Both the position numbers and the translations under genes were made by a program. Positions 5,398-13,900 of a stretch of DNA of 15,569 nt are shown one piece after another (position 1 is the first letter of the stretch; the number at the start of each line of letters is the position of its first letter). Below the pieces are notes generated by a model. The model was not told the origin of the DNA, ran no database searches, and saw only the letters and a program-made list of their open reading frames with translations. Source of the DNA: Rhodovulum sulfidophilum (GTDB taxonomy: Bacteria; Pseudomonadota; Alphaproteobacteria; Rhodobacterales; Rhodobacteraceae); assembly GCA_003241785.1 (NCBI GenBank), contig QFPW01000038.1, positions 1-15,569 of the forward strand, written 5' to 3'.

Positions 5398-7149
5398 TCA
5401 CTCCGCCGCCGCCTGGGCGACCTCCGCCGTCCGCGCGCCGGGTTCGGCGACGAGCTCGACCACGCGGCCGTAGAAGCCGGTCGGCTCGCGCCGCTGCGAT
5501 ATGTTGACGACGGCGCAATCGGCGAGCTCCTCGCTCAGGATCGAGAGCAGCGTCCGCCGGTTGGCCTCGTCGATCGGATCGAGGCCCTCGTCGCAGATCA
5601 GCCATTTCGGCCGCGCGAGCAGCAGCCGCGCATAGCCGAGCCGCTCCTGCTCGCCGAGGCCGAGGTCGCGGTCCCAGCGCGCGCTTGCGTCGAGGTTGTC
5701 GGTCAGCCCGTCGAGACCGACGCGCCGCAGCCCGTCGCGGAGCTGGTCGTCGGTGAGATGATTGCCGTCCGCGGTCAGCGCGGCGCGCAGCGTGCCGCGC
5801 GGCAGGAACGGATGCTGCGTGAGATAGGCGACGTCGTGATCGGGCGGCACCTGGACGCGCCCCGACCCCGCGCTCCAGAGCCCGGCGATCGCGAGGAAGA
5901 AGCTGGTGCGGCCCGAATTCGGCTTGCCGAGGATCAGCACGCGCTCGCCCGGCTCGACCTCGAGCCGGGGCGGCACCAGCGAGACGCCGCCGTGACGCGT
6001 CTCGACCCGGACCGCGTCGAGCACGAACCGGTCCGACGCCCCTTCGCGCCGCTCGATCAGCCCCGCCGAGGCCTCGACGCCGTCGAGGTCGAGCAGCGCC
6101 TGGCGGAAGTTCATCACCCTGAGCAGCGTGGCGCGCCAGTCGGCGATCGCGCCGGTATTGTCGACGAACCAGCGCAGCGACTGCTGCACCTGGTTGAAGG
6201 CGCCGACCACCATCATGAGCTCGCCGAAGCTGAGCCGGCCGGCGAAATAGCCCGGCGCCGCGACGATGATCGGGAAGACCAGCGCGACCCAGCCGTAGCC
6301 CGCGGTGACCCAGGTCAGCCGCGCGCGGGCGAAGGCCATCCGCCGCAGCACCGAGACGAGCGTCCCGAGGCTCGCCTCGAGCGCGCGGCGGCTGTCGACC
6401 TCGCCATTGCTGAGCGCGATGCCCTCGGCCCGCTCGGAGCCCTGGACGAGCGCGAAGCGGAAATCCGCCTCGCGCGCGTAGCGGTCGGAACCGAGCCGGA
6501 CCAGCGGCCGGCCGAGCTGCCAGGAGATGAGCGAACCCGAGACCGCGTAGATGAGGGCGGCCCAGACCATATAGCCCGGGATCACGATATCCCGGCCGCC
6601 GATCGGCAGCACCACCCCCTCGGACAGGATCCAGAGCACGCCGATGAAGCTCAGGAGCAGCACGGTGGACTGGATCAGGCCGATGCCGAGATCGGTGGTG
6701 AGCTCGGTCAGGTTCTGCGCGTCGGCCTGGATGCGCTGGTCGGGGTTCACGCCGATCTCACCCGCCCGGCTGATGCGCGCGGCGCGCTTGCGCGTCATCC
6801 AGTTGGCGATCAGGTCCTTGGTCGCGAGATCGCGCAGCCGGACGCGGATGAGCTGGTTGCAGGCGGTCTGCGCCACGTTGAGCACGAGCAGAACCGCCGC
6901 CAGCATGGCGAACACCCCGAGCTGGCGCAGGAACTCGTGGAGATCGCGACGCTCGATCGCGTCGTAGAAGGGCGCGTTCCAGGCGTTGAGCCGCACCTGC
7001 ATCGCGGCCGTCAGGATGATGACGACCACGATCGCGGCGGTCAGCGCGTAGAGCCGGCCGCGCCCCGGGGTGCGGTTCACCGCGCGGATCAGCACGCTGA
7101 CCTGCCGGGTCACGCGGTCATCGTAGCGGGCGATCGGAGCGTTCGGCAT
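5398..7149 (-). CDS. SbmA/BacA/YddA-like ABC transporter with fused, degenerate ATPase domain
   Basis: This is a half-transporter of 583 aa: a permease domain with hydrophobic segments at about 32-52, 78-97, 157-177, 189-209 and 283-303, then a nucleotide-binding domain from about 375. The permease contains the SbmA/YddA-type block LNAWNAPFYDAIERRD. Relatives move peptides, cobalamin or very-long-chain substrates across the inner membrane. The ATPase domain is abnormal. Walker A reads GKPNSGRT, with Arg414 where Lys is essential. The signature reads LGLGEQ (496-501) instead of LSLGEQ. The H-loop His is Gln552 (ISQRRE). The Q-loop Gln445 and the Walker B Asp520-Glu521 remain. ATG 7149 is preferred over GTG 7218; neither has a strong ribosome binding site. 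It lies 127 bp downstream of the GH3 gene on the same strand, with no terminator between, so co-transcription is possible. The substrate is unknown. Confidence 0.85.
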   Translation of the reverse strand: MPNAPIARYDDRVTRQVSVLIRAVNRTPGRGRLYALTAAIVVVIILTAAMQVRLNAWNAPFYDAIERRDLHEFLRQLGVFAMLAAVLLVLNVAQTACNQLIRVRLRDLATKDLIANWMTRKRAARISRAGEIGVNPDQRIQADAQNLTELTTDLGIGLIQSTVLLLSFIGVLWILSEGVVLPIGGRDIVIPGYMVWAALIYAVSGSLISWQLGRPLVRLGSDRYAREADFRFALVQGSERAEGIALSNGEVDSRRALEASLGTLVSVLRRMAFARARLTWVTAGYGWVALVFPIIVAAPGYFAGRLSFGELMMVVGAFNQVQQSLRWFVDNTGAIADWRATLLRVMNFRQALLDLDGVEASAGLIERREGASDRFVLDAVRVETRHGGVSLVPPRLEVEPGERVLILGKPNSGRTSFFLAIAGLWSAGSGRVQVPPDHDVAYLTQHPFLPRGTLRAALTADGNHLTDDQLRDGLRRVGLDGLTDNLDASARWDRDLGLGEQERLGYARLLLARPKWLICDEGLDPIDEANRRTLLSILSEELADCAVVNISQRREPTGFYGRVVELVAEPGARTAEVAQAAAE

Positions 7150-7276
7150 GGGGTCCACCGGCCGGGGCAAGGGTCTGGACACTAGCCGCGCCGCGGCGGG
7201 GAAGGAACCGGTCCACACGGTTTTTTGCCCGGCGAGGCGAAGCGGGCTCCGCGCGCGGCGGATCTCCGCCCGGCGC

Positions 7277-9550
7277 TCAAGGCGTCACAATGAGCGGCAG
7301 CGCCCAGGGCCGCGCGCCGAAGGCCGCGATCGCCTCGAGCGCCTCGCCCTCGTGGCGCACGAGAAAGAGCCGGTCGGGGTTCTCCGACGGCGCGCGATCG
7401 GGCCAGACCCGCGGCCCGGCGGCGGCGTCGCGGCCGAGCTTCGCGAGCATGCCGGGCGTGACGGTGAAGCTCAGCACCGTCGACTCCCCCGGGTCGAGCG
7501 TCGCCTGTCGATGGCCGAGGCGCTCGAGCAGGCGCGGCACCCGCTCCTCGCAGATCATGTCCTGATAATAGAGATGCACCGTCTCGGTGCCCCGGCGGCC
7601 GCCGGTGTTGGTCACCCGCACCCGCGCGGTCACTTCCGTCCCGGCCCCGACGGAGAGCGTGCCCGAGCTGAGCGCCCAGTCCGAAAGCGCGAAGCTCGTG
7701 TAGGAATAGCCCTCGCCGAAATGATAGGCCGCCGGCCAGCGGGCGCCGAGCCCGAGGTAATAGGCGCACCAGTGGTCGCGCTGGCGCCGCGTCTCCGAGC
7801 CCGGCATCACCGGGACGGCGGGCCGCCCGATCCGCTCCTGCCGCGCGTCGAAACCCGAGGTGATCCCGTCGCCGATCGGCAGCCCGTGCGAGAGCCGCGC
7901 CGTCGGCTCGATCAGCCCCGCGAGGATGTCGCCGATCACCTCGCCCGCGAAACTCCCCACATGCGCGGTCCAGAACAGCGCGTCCGCCGTGGCGACCTCC
8001 TCGGGGATATGCAGCGCGCGGCCGGCGGTGACGAAGACGATGAGCTTCGCGCCCGGATTGGCGCGGCGCACCCGCGCCACGAGCCGGCGCTGGATCTCGG
8101 GCAGGCGCGGATCGGCGAGCGCGGCGGATTCGCCGCTCCAGTCGTGCGGCTCGCCGAGGAAGAGCACCACATGCGTCGCGTCGCGGGCGCGCGCGGCGGC
8201 CGCGGCGATCTCGCGCGCCGCGGCCCCGGCCCCGCGCCGGTCGCGCGGGTCGCAGGCGTAGTCGCAGCCCCGCGCGTAATCCGCCTCCGGCCAGCGCCGC
8301 CGCAGGCCCGCGAGCGGCGTGGTGACGAGCTCGAGATGGTGGTTCGCATGGCTCGAATAGGCGCCGAGCCAGTCCTCGGGATCCTGGTCGGCGAGCGGGC
8401 CGAGCACGCAGAGCCGGGTCTCCGGCCCGGTCGGGATGGGCAGCGTCGCGGGATCGGGCTCGGTCGGGCGCAGCAGGACCACCGAGGCGGCGGCGAGATC
8501 GCGATAGGCGGTCCCGGCCCCCGCGAGCAGCCGCCGGTCGCGATCCGGCGCGGGCGGCGGCGCCTCGAACAGGCCGAGCCGCTCCTTGAGGCTCAGCATC
8601 TCCGCCGCGCGGAGCAGCAGGTCCTCCTCGCGGATCCGCCCCTCCTCCACCAGCTCCGGCAGGTGGCGCAGGTAGAGGAGCGAGCAGAGGTCGATATGCA
8701 CGCCCCCTTCGAGGAAGGCGCGCAGCGCCGCCTCCTTCGGGCTCGCCGCGTAGCCGAAGCCGCCATAGAGCTCGTAGACCGCGTCGTAGTCGGATTCGAT
8801 GATGGCACCCGGACCGGCCCGCGCCCGGGTGAGGTCGCGCAGGAACGGGTCGGCGTGCGCCGGCACGCTCTCGAGCGCCACGAAGCTCATCATCACCCCA
8901 TGCGCCCCCGCCTCGAACCCGCCCGCGTAGCGCGGCAGGACGGTCTCGAGGAATTCCGCGCGCGAGATCGGCAGCGCGGTGTAGTCGGGCCCGGCGGTGT
9001 ACTGGTACGGGCCGAGATGCTTGAGGATCACCGCCACCCGGCCCGAGGCGGCGAGCCCCTCGGTGCTGGCGCGCGTCACCTCGCTCATCAGCCGCGGGCA
9101 GGAGATGACGCCGCCCTCCTGCCCGCGGCCCTGGTTCTGCGCGAAGGCGTAGTCGCAGGTGAGCCGTACCAGCGCCACGCCGGCGAGCTCCGCGTCCTCC
9201 GCCGCCCGCGCATGGGCGCGGCGGACGAGGTCCATGTCGAAGCAGTAGAGCGGGAATGGCCCGACGCGGTAGAAGCCCCGGCGCCCGTCGTCCTTGATCA
9301 GGAGCGGCGGATGGCCGTTGGCGCGGGCGATCTCCCAGAGCTCGCCCAGCCGCTCGCCGACCAGGCCGCTGCCCCCGATCTCGCCCCGCGCGACGGCCAG
9401 CGCGATATCCTCGCCCGCCAGCTGCTGGTAGCGGCCGGGGTCGATCGAGGTGAGCTGGCCCGCGAGCTGGCGCAGCGACATGCCGCGCGCCAGCCCCCAG
9501 ACGCGATCGCTTACATGCGACGGCCGGCAGAAGGACGAGCGCGCGACCAT
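7277..9550 (-). CDS. Glycoside hydrolase family 3 beta-glucosidase, probably for beta-1,2-gluco-oligosaccharides
   Basis: It hydrolyses terminal non-reducing beta-glucosyl residues with retention. Length is 757 aa, normal for GH3. The N-terminal barrel holds the substrate-binding Asp region (IKDDGRRG, 85-92), R142 (NQGRG), K177-H178 (LKHLG) and the nucleophile D254 in ESDYDAV (SDW in most members). The second domain carries WSGESAALADPRLP, where E474 is the likely acid/base. The C-terminal fibronectin-III-like domain starts near YHFGEGYSYTSF (609-620) and includes VTNTGGRRGTETV. No signal peptide is present, so it is probably cytoplasmic. ATG 9550 has GGAG eight bases upstream, and a TATAAT promoter lies just behind it. 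Specificity for beta-1,2 linkages is inferred from the GH144 and GH94 neighbours; Listeria pairs an equivalent GH3 with the same phosphorylase type. Confidence 0.93.
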   Translation of the reverse strand: MVARSSFCRPSHVSDRVWGLARGMSLRQLAGQLTSIDPGRYQQLAGEDIALAVARGEIGGSGLVGERLGELWEIARANGHPPLLIKDDGRRGFYRVGPFPLYCFDMDLVRRAHARAAEDAELAGVALVRLTCDYAFAQNQGRGQEGGVISCPRLMSEVTRASTEGLAASGRVAVILKHLGPYQYTAGPDYTALPISRAEFLETVLPRYAGGFEAGAHGVMMSFVALESVPAHADPFLRDLTRARAGPGAIIESDYDAVYELYGGFGYAASPKEAALRAFLEGGVHIDLCSLLYLRHLPELVEEGRIREEDLLLRAAEMLSLKERLGLFEAPPPAPDRDRRLLAGAGTAYRDLAAASVVLLRPTEPDPATLPIPTGPETRLCVLGPLADQDPEDWLGAYSSHANHHLELVTTPLAGLRRRWPEADYARGCDYACDPRDRRGAGAAAREIAAAAARARDATHVVLFLGEPHDWSGESAALADPRLPEIQRRLVARVRRANPGAKLIVFVTAGRALHIPEEVATADALFWTAHVGSFAGEVIGDILAGLIEPTARLSHGLPIGDGITSGFDARQERIGRPAVPVMPGSETRRQRDHWCAYYLGLGARWPAAYHFGEGYSYTSFALSDWALSSGTLSVGAGTEVTARVRVTNTGGRRGTETVHLYYQDMICEERVPRLLERLGHRQATLDPGESTVLSFTVTPGMLAKLGRDAAAGPRVWPDRAPSENPDRLFLVRHEGEALEAIAAFGARPWALPLIVTP

Positions 9551-9586
9551 GGTTCCGTCTCCGCGGGAGAAGCAGGTATCGTACTG

Positions 9587-9616
9587 ATTATACGCCGGAA
9601 CCGAAGGCCGCGACAA
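9587..9616 (-). promoter_or_regulatory. Sigma70-like promoter for the GH3 gene
   Basis: On the minus strand TTGTCG (9616-9611) and a perfect TATAAT (9592-9587) are separated by 18 bp, 36 bp upstream of the GH3 start codon. The hexamer GGAACC, in either orientation, recurs three times in this 123-bp divergent spacer (9551-9556, 9597-9602, 9655-9660) and could be regulatory, but it is short. The GTAT/ATAC pair flanking the -10 region is a weak operator candidate. Confidence 0.6.
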
Positions 9617-9673
9617 CGCTTCCCCTCCCCGCCGCCGTTTGCGAGATTGGGGTGGGAACCAAGGAGACGCGGC

Positions 9674-10975
9674 ATGAGCGAAAGCACTGGCCCCGGGACG
9701 CCGTCCGGACCCGCGGCGGGATGGGTTCCCGCCCCGGGGGACGCCGCGCTGCTCGACCTCACCCAGGCCCGCACGCTCGGCTATTTCTGGGATTTCGCCC
9801 ATCCGGTCAGCGGCCTCGCGCGCGAGCGGAGCAACGTGACGCCGCGCTACGGGCTCGAGACGGTGACGACGGGTGGCAGCGGCTTCGGGGTGATGGCGAT
9901 CCTCGTCGGCGTGTCGCGCGGCTGGATCGCGCGGGACGCGGCGGTCGAACGGCTCTGGACCATGACGCGGTTCCTCGAGAAAGCCGCCTCGTTTCACGGC
10001 GTCTGGCCGCATTTCCTGAACGGCGAGACCGGGCGCGCGATCCCGTTCAGCCGCAAGGACGACGGCGGCGATCTGGTCGAGACCTCGTTCCTGATCGCGG
10101 GCCTGCTCTGCGCGCGGCAGTTCTTCGACGCCGACGATCCCGCCGAGGCGCGGCTGCGCGCGCTCATCACCTGGCTCTGGGAGGAGGTCGAATGGAGCTG
10201 GCACACCCGCGACGGCCGGAACGTGCTCCATTGGCACTGGAGCCCGAACAACGGCTGGAGCATGAACCACGAGATCCGGGGCTGGAACGAGTGCCTGATC
10301 ACCTATGTGCTCGCCGCCTCCGCGCCGCGCTACCCGATCACGCCGGATGTCTATCACCGCGGCTGGGCCGAGGGCCGCGACTTCCTGAACGGCCGCGCCT
10401 ATGACGGGATCACCCTGCCGCTCGGGCCCGAGGGCGGCGGACCGCTGTTTCTGTCGCAATATTCCTTCCTCGGCCTCGACCCGCGCGGGCTCCGCGACCG
10501 CTACGCCGACTACTGGGCGCAGAACGTGGCGCAGACCCGGATCAACCGGGCGCATTGCCTGCGCAACCCCGGCGGCTTCGAGGGCTATGGTCCCGGGTGC
10601 TGGGGGCTCAGCGCCTGCGACGGGCCGGACGGCTACGACGCCTTCTCGCCGACCAACGACCGGGGCGTGATCGCCCCCTCCGCCGCGCTCTCGGCCTTCC
10701 CCTACGCGCCGGAGGAGGCGATGGCGGCGCTCCGGCATTTCCACGGCGCGCTCGGGGACCGGATCTGGCGCGCGCATGGTTTCGTCGACGCCTTCGACGA
10801 AACGCGCGGCTGGGTCGCGCCCGCGCATCTCGCGATCGACCAGGGGCCGATCGTGGTGATGATCGAGAACGCGCGGACCGGCCTGATCTGGAAGCTGCTG
10901 ATGAGCTGTCCCGAGATCCGGATCGGCCTGCGACGGCTCGGCTTCGAAAGCCCCTGGCTCGGCGCCGCGGCCTGA
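9674..10975 (+). CDS. GH144-type endo-beta-1,2-glucanase (glucoamylase-like domain)
   Basis: Predicted to cut beta-1,2-glucan internally to sophoro-oligosaccharides. The 433-aa protein matches the glucoamylase-like (alpha/alpha)6-barrel family in which endo-beta-1,2-glucanases were described. Recognisable blocks are TLGYFWDFAHPVSGLARER (34-52), VTTGGSGFG (64-72), DDGGDLVETSFL (129-140, with acidic D133 and E136), GWNECLITYVLA (203-214, with E206), SQYSFLGLDPRG (261-272) and DQGPIVVMIEN (389-399). ATG 9674 has AAGGAGA at 9661-9667, so the start is firm, and long extensions upstream in the same frame are spurious. The N-terminus is polar (MSESTGPGTP), with no signal peptide; many relatives are secreted. 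The gene is divergent from GH3 and convergent with the phosphorylase, with only two bases between stop codons. Confidence 0.9.
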   Translation: MSESTGPGTPSGPAAGWVPAPGDAALLDLTQARTLGYFWDFAHPVSGLARERSNVTPRYGLETVTTGGSGFGVMAILVGVSRGWIARDAAVERLWTMTRFLEKAASFHGVWPHFLNGETGRAIPFSRKDDGGDLVETSFLIAGLLCARQFFDADDPAEARLRALITWLWEEVEWSWHTRDGRNVLHWHWSPNNGWSMNHEIRGWNECLITYVLAASAPRYPITPDVYHRGWAEGRDFLNGRAYDGITLPLGPEGGGPLFLSQYSFLGLDPRGLRDRYADYWAQNVAQTRINRAHCLRNPGGFEGYGPGCWGLSACDGPDGYDAFSPTNDRGVIAPSAALSAFPYAPEEAMAALRHFHGALGDRIWRAHGFVDAFDETRGWVAPAHLAIDQGPIVVMIENARTGLIWKLLMSCPEIRIGLRRLGFESPWLGAAA

Positions 10976-10977
10976 GC

Positions 10978-13900
10978 TCAGCCGGGGGTGAGGTCCCAGC
11001 GCTCCCGCCGGCCGTCGATCACCCATTCGAAGGCGAGCGGGCCCGTCCCCGCGGGCAGGACCGGCGCGACGGTCCGCGCCCCGAACCGGCGCCGGAGCCC
11101 CAGCGCGTGGCGCAGGAGCAGGTTCGTGTAGAGCCCCGGCCCGCTCGAATAGATCCGCCAGCCGCCCTCCACCGAAACCGCGCCCTCCCGGACCCGCGCC
11201 CAGTCCGCGCTCGCCGCGTGGCGGTCGGGGAAGGCCGCATCGGAGCTGCTGAAATAGGCGTTGCGCTGGCGGGGCGCGGCGTTCGGCACCGCCTCGGCGA
11301 CCGCGACCGGATTGGCGACCATGAGCGCGCGCCAGAGCGCGTCCGCGGCGCCGAAGCGCGCCTCCGCCTCGCCGTAGCGCAGATGGGCGTGCACATACAT
11401 GAGCCCGATCTCGCGGCCGAAGAAGGCGGCCGATTCCGCGCGGCGGAACAGCCGCTCCGGCCCGCCATGGTAGGCGACCGGGCGGTCCATCAGCCGTGCG
11501 CCGTCGGGAAACAGCAGATGCGCGCGGATGAGCTCGAGATGCCGCCGCGCCTGATCGGCGTCGAAGATCCCGCCGATGATCCCCTGCGTCATCGGGAGCA
11601 GCGAGTAGCGGAGCCCGGTGCGGGTGTCATCCGGATGCAGCAGAAGCTCCGGCGCGCCGCCCTCGGGCGCGAAGACCGCATAGCCGGCGACCACCCCGTC
11701 CCGGATCAGGTGGCGGTTGAAATCCGCGCGGATCTCCGCGGCGAGCCCGGAGAGCTCGGCCCCCTCCCCGGCGCGCCCGGCCCGGGTAAGGATCTCGGCG
11801 TAGCGCGTCAGCTGCTCGTAGAGCAGCGCGACCGTCCAGGCGCTCACCATCCGGTCGCGCAACGCGGGATCGGCCGGCTGGAGCGAATCGTTCCAGTCGC
11901 CCTCGCCATAGCGGACGAGCCGGGTTCCCGGGATGAACTGGCCCTGGACCGTGGCGATGAGCTTCGCCACATGCGCCGAGACCGGCGCGCGTTCCGCGCT
12001 CCGCCCGCCCTCGGCGCGCCACCAGGCCACCGGCGCGTCGAGAAAGCCAAGATCGTCGGTGGCCTCGAGATAGTCGCAGAGCGCCTTCAGCGGCCAGATG
12101 ATCACGTCGCCATGGCTGTGGGGGTCGCGGATCCCGGCATAGGGTTCGGGCATGAACCATTGCGGCCAGTCGCCGCGCGTCTCGTGCTGCTCGGCGAAGA
12201 CCCGGGCGAGGATCTCCCGAACGACCGCATCGTGCTCGAAGGCGAGCAGGAACTCGACCGGCCCCTGGCAGACGTCGCGCGTGCCCCAGGCCGCCCCGCC
12301 GGATTGCTCGAGCCCGTGCGGCACGGTGAGATGCACCATCGCGTTCTGCGCGAGCCAGGGCAGCGCGGCGTTGAGCGCGGCCACGCCCGGCCCGTCGCCG
12401 ATCAGCCGCGCCTCCCGCGTGACCCGCCGCCAGTACTCCGCGCCGGCCGCGATCCCGGCCGCCGCCTCGACGCCGCCGGCGTGGCGCGCGGCGAGCCGCT
12501 CCGCCTCGCCCGGATCGTCGAGCGCGCCGACCACCGTGAAGCGGAAGGCGCGCGCGGGCCGCGTCGCGATCACCACGGCGGCGCTGGTCGCGGGCGGGTC
12601 CTCTCCGGCCCCGGTATCGGCGCGCAGCAGCTCTTCCCCGCCGAGCGCCGCGACCGCCTCCGGCGTATCGGTGACGAGGTGATACACCGCTTCCGGATAG
12701 CGCCCGCCCCAGAGCGAGCCGAGGTCGGGCCGGAACGTGACCCGTCGCGCCCCGGCGTCGATCTCGACCCGGCCGGCCTGCTCGTATTCGCGCTCCCCGA
12801 GCACGAGGCCGCCCACGACCAGGAAGCGCGCCGGCGGGCCCTCGACCGCGAGGCTCCAGCTCATCGCCGGATCGGTGCCGGAAGCGACCAGATGCACGGT
12901 GACGACCCGCTCGCCGAGCCGGTAGATCCAGCGGCAATCGTTGAGGCCCATCTCGAAGCCCGAAGGCTCGCCGAGCAGGCGCCAGCCACCGCCGGTCTCG
13001 ATCAGGATCCGGAGCCCGCCCGCGCGCGTGACGTCGTAGGGATCGCGGGACGCCGAGAACAGCCGGTGGAACGAGGTATTGCCGAGCGAGAGCAGCGCGC
13101 CGAAGACGCCGTGCATGAAGACCGTCGCGCACATCGTCGTCGCGTCGGGCAGCATGCCCTGGCCGGTGCGCGGGATCGCGCCATGCCGCCGCGCGAGCAG
13201 CCGGTCCTTGGCGCGGAGGACGACGTGACGCGCGGGCTCCGGTCCCGCGACGAAGAAGGACAGCGGCGCCGCCTCGGGTCCCTCGACCAGCCGGCGCGCG
13301 GGATAGCGGGCGGCGATCTCCGCCGCGTCGAACGGCTCCCCGGCGATCGACGCCGCCTCGCGAAACAGGCCGCGCCGCGTCGGGCCGGTCGCGACCGCCC
13401 GCGGCGCGTGATCGGCGAGCGCCGCGGCGACCGCGTCGAGCCGCGCGAGATCGGCGGCGCCGGAGGCCGCCGGATGATCCGGCTCGAAGGCCGCGAAGAA
13501 GGTCCAGCCCGCCTCCGCGCCCGGCGCCAGCGTGACCGCGCCGGAGCGGATCGTCGCGCAGGCCATCTCGTGCTGGAGCCCCACGTTCGGAAGCTCGGCC
13601 TCCGGATCGAGCGCGCCGGTGTCGCGATAGCCGGGGCCGAAGACCTGGCCCGCGTCGGTCGCGAAACCGGCGGCGCCCTCGACGCAGCCCTGCGCGATCC
13701 AGGGGTGGGTTCCCCCCTGCTCCAGATTCTGCCGGCTCATCACCACCGGCCCGAACCTCGGGTGCCGCGCGACGTGATGGTCGATGTATTGCGAGGCGAA
13801 GGCCTCGTTGCCCATGACGAAGCCCGGCGCGCCGAGCCCGAGGTCCTGGATGAGCGTCGCGTCGCAGACAAGCTCCGCCGCGCCGGCGTTCACGACCCGG

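Noticed and set aside
7206..7226. AACCG/CGGTT hairpin followed by Ts on the plus strand
   Set aside because: The stem is only five base pairs and there is no plus-strand gene upstream for it to terminate.
7148..10975. A 1275-codon plus-strand frame ending with the GH144 gene
   Set aside because: Only the part from 9674 encodes the enzyme and has a ribosome binding site. The upstream portion is Arg/Pro/Ala-rich, opposite the GH3 gene, and stop-free because of high GC.
9551..11026. Minus-strand extension of the GH3 frame upstream of 9550
   Set aside because: It runs antisense through GH144, whereas the GH3 start at 9550 has its own ribosome binding site and a TATAAT promoter.
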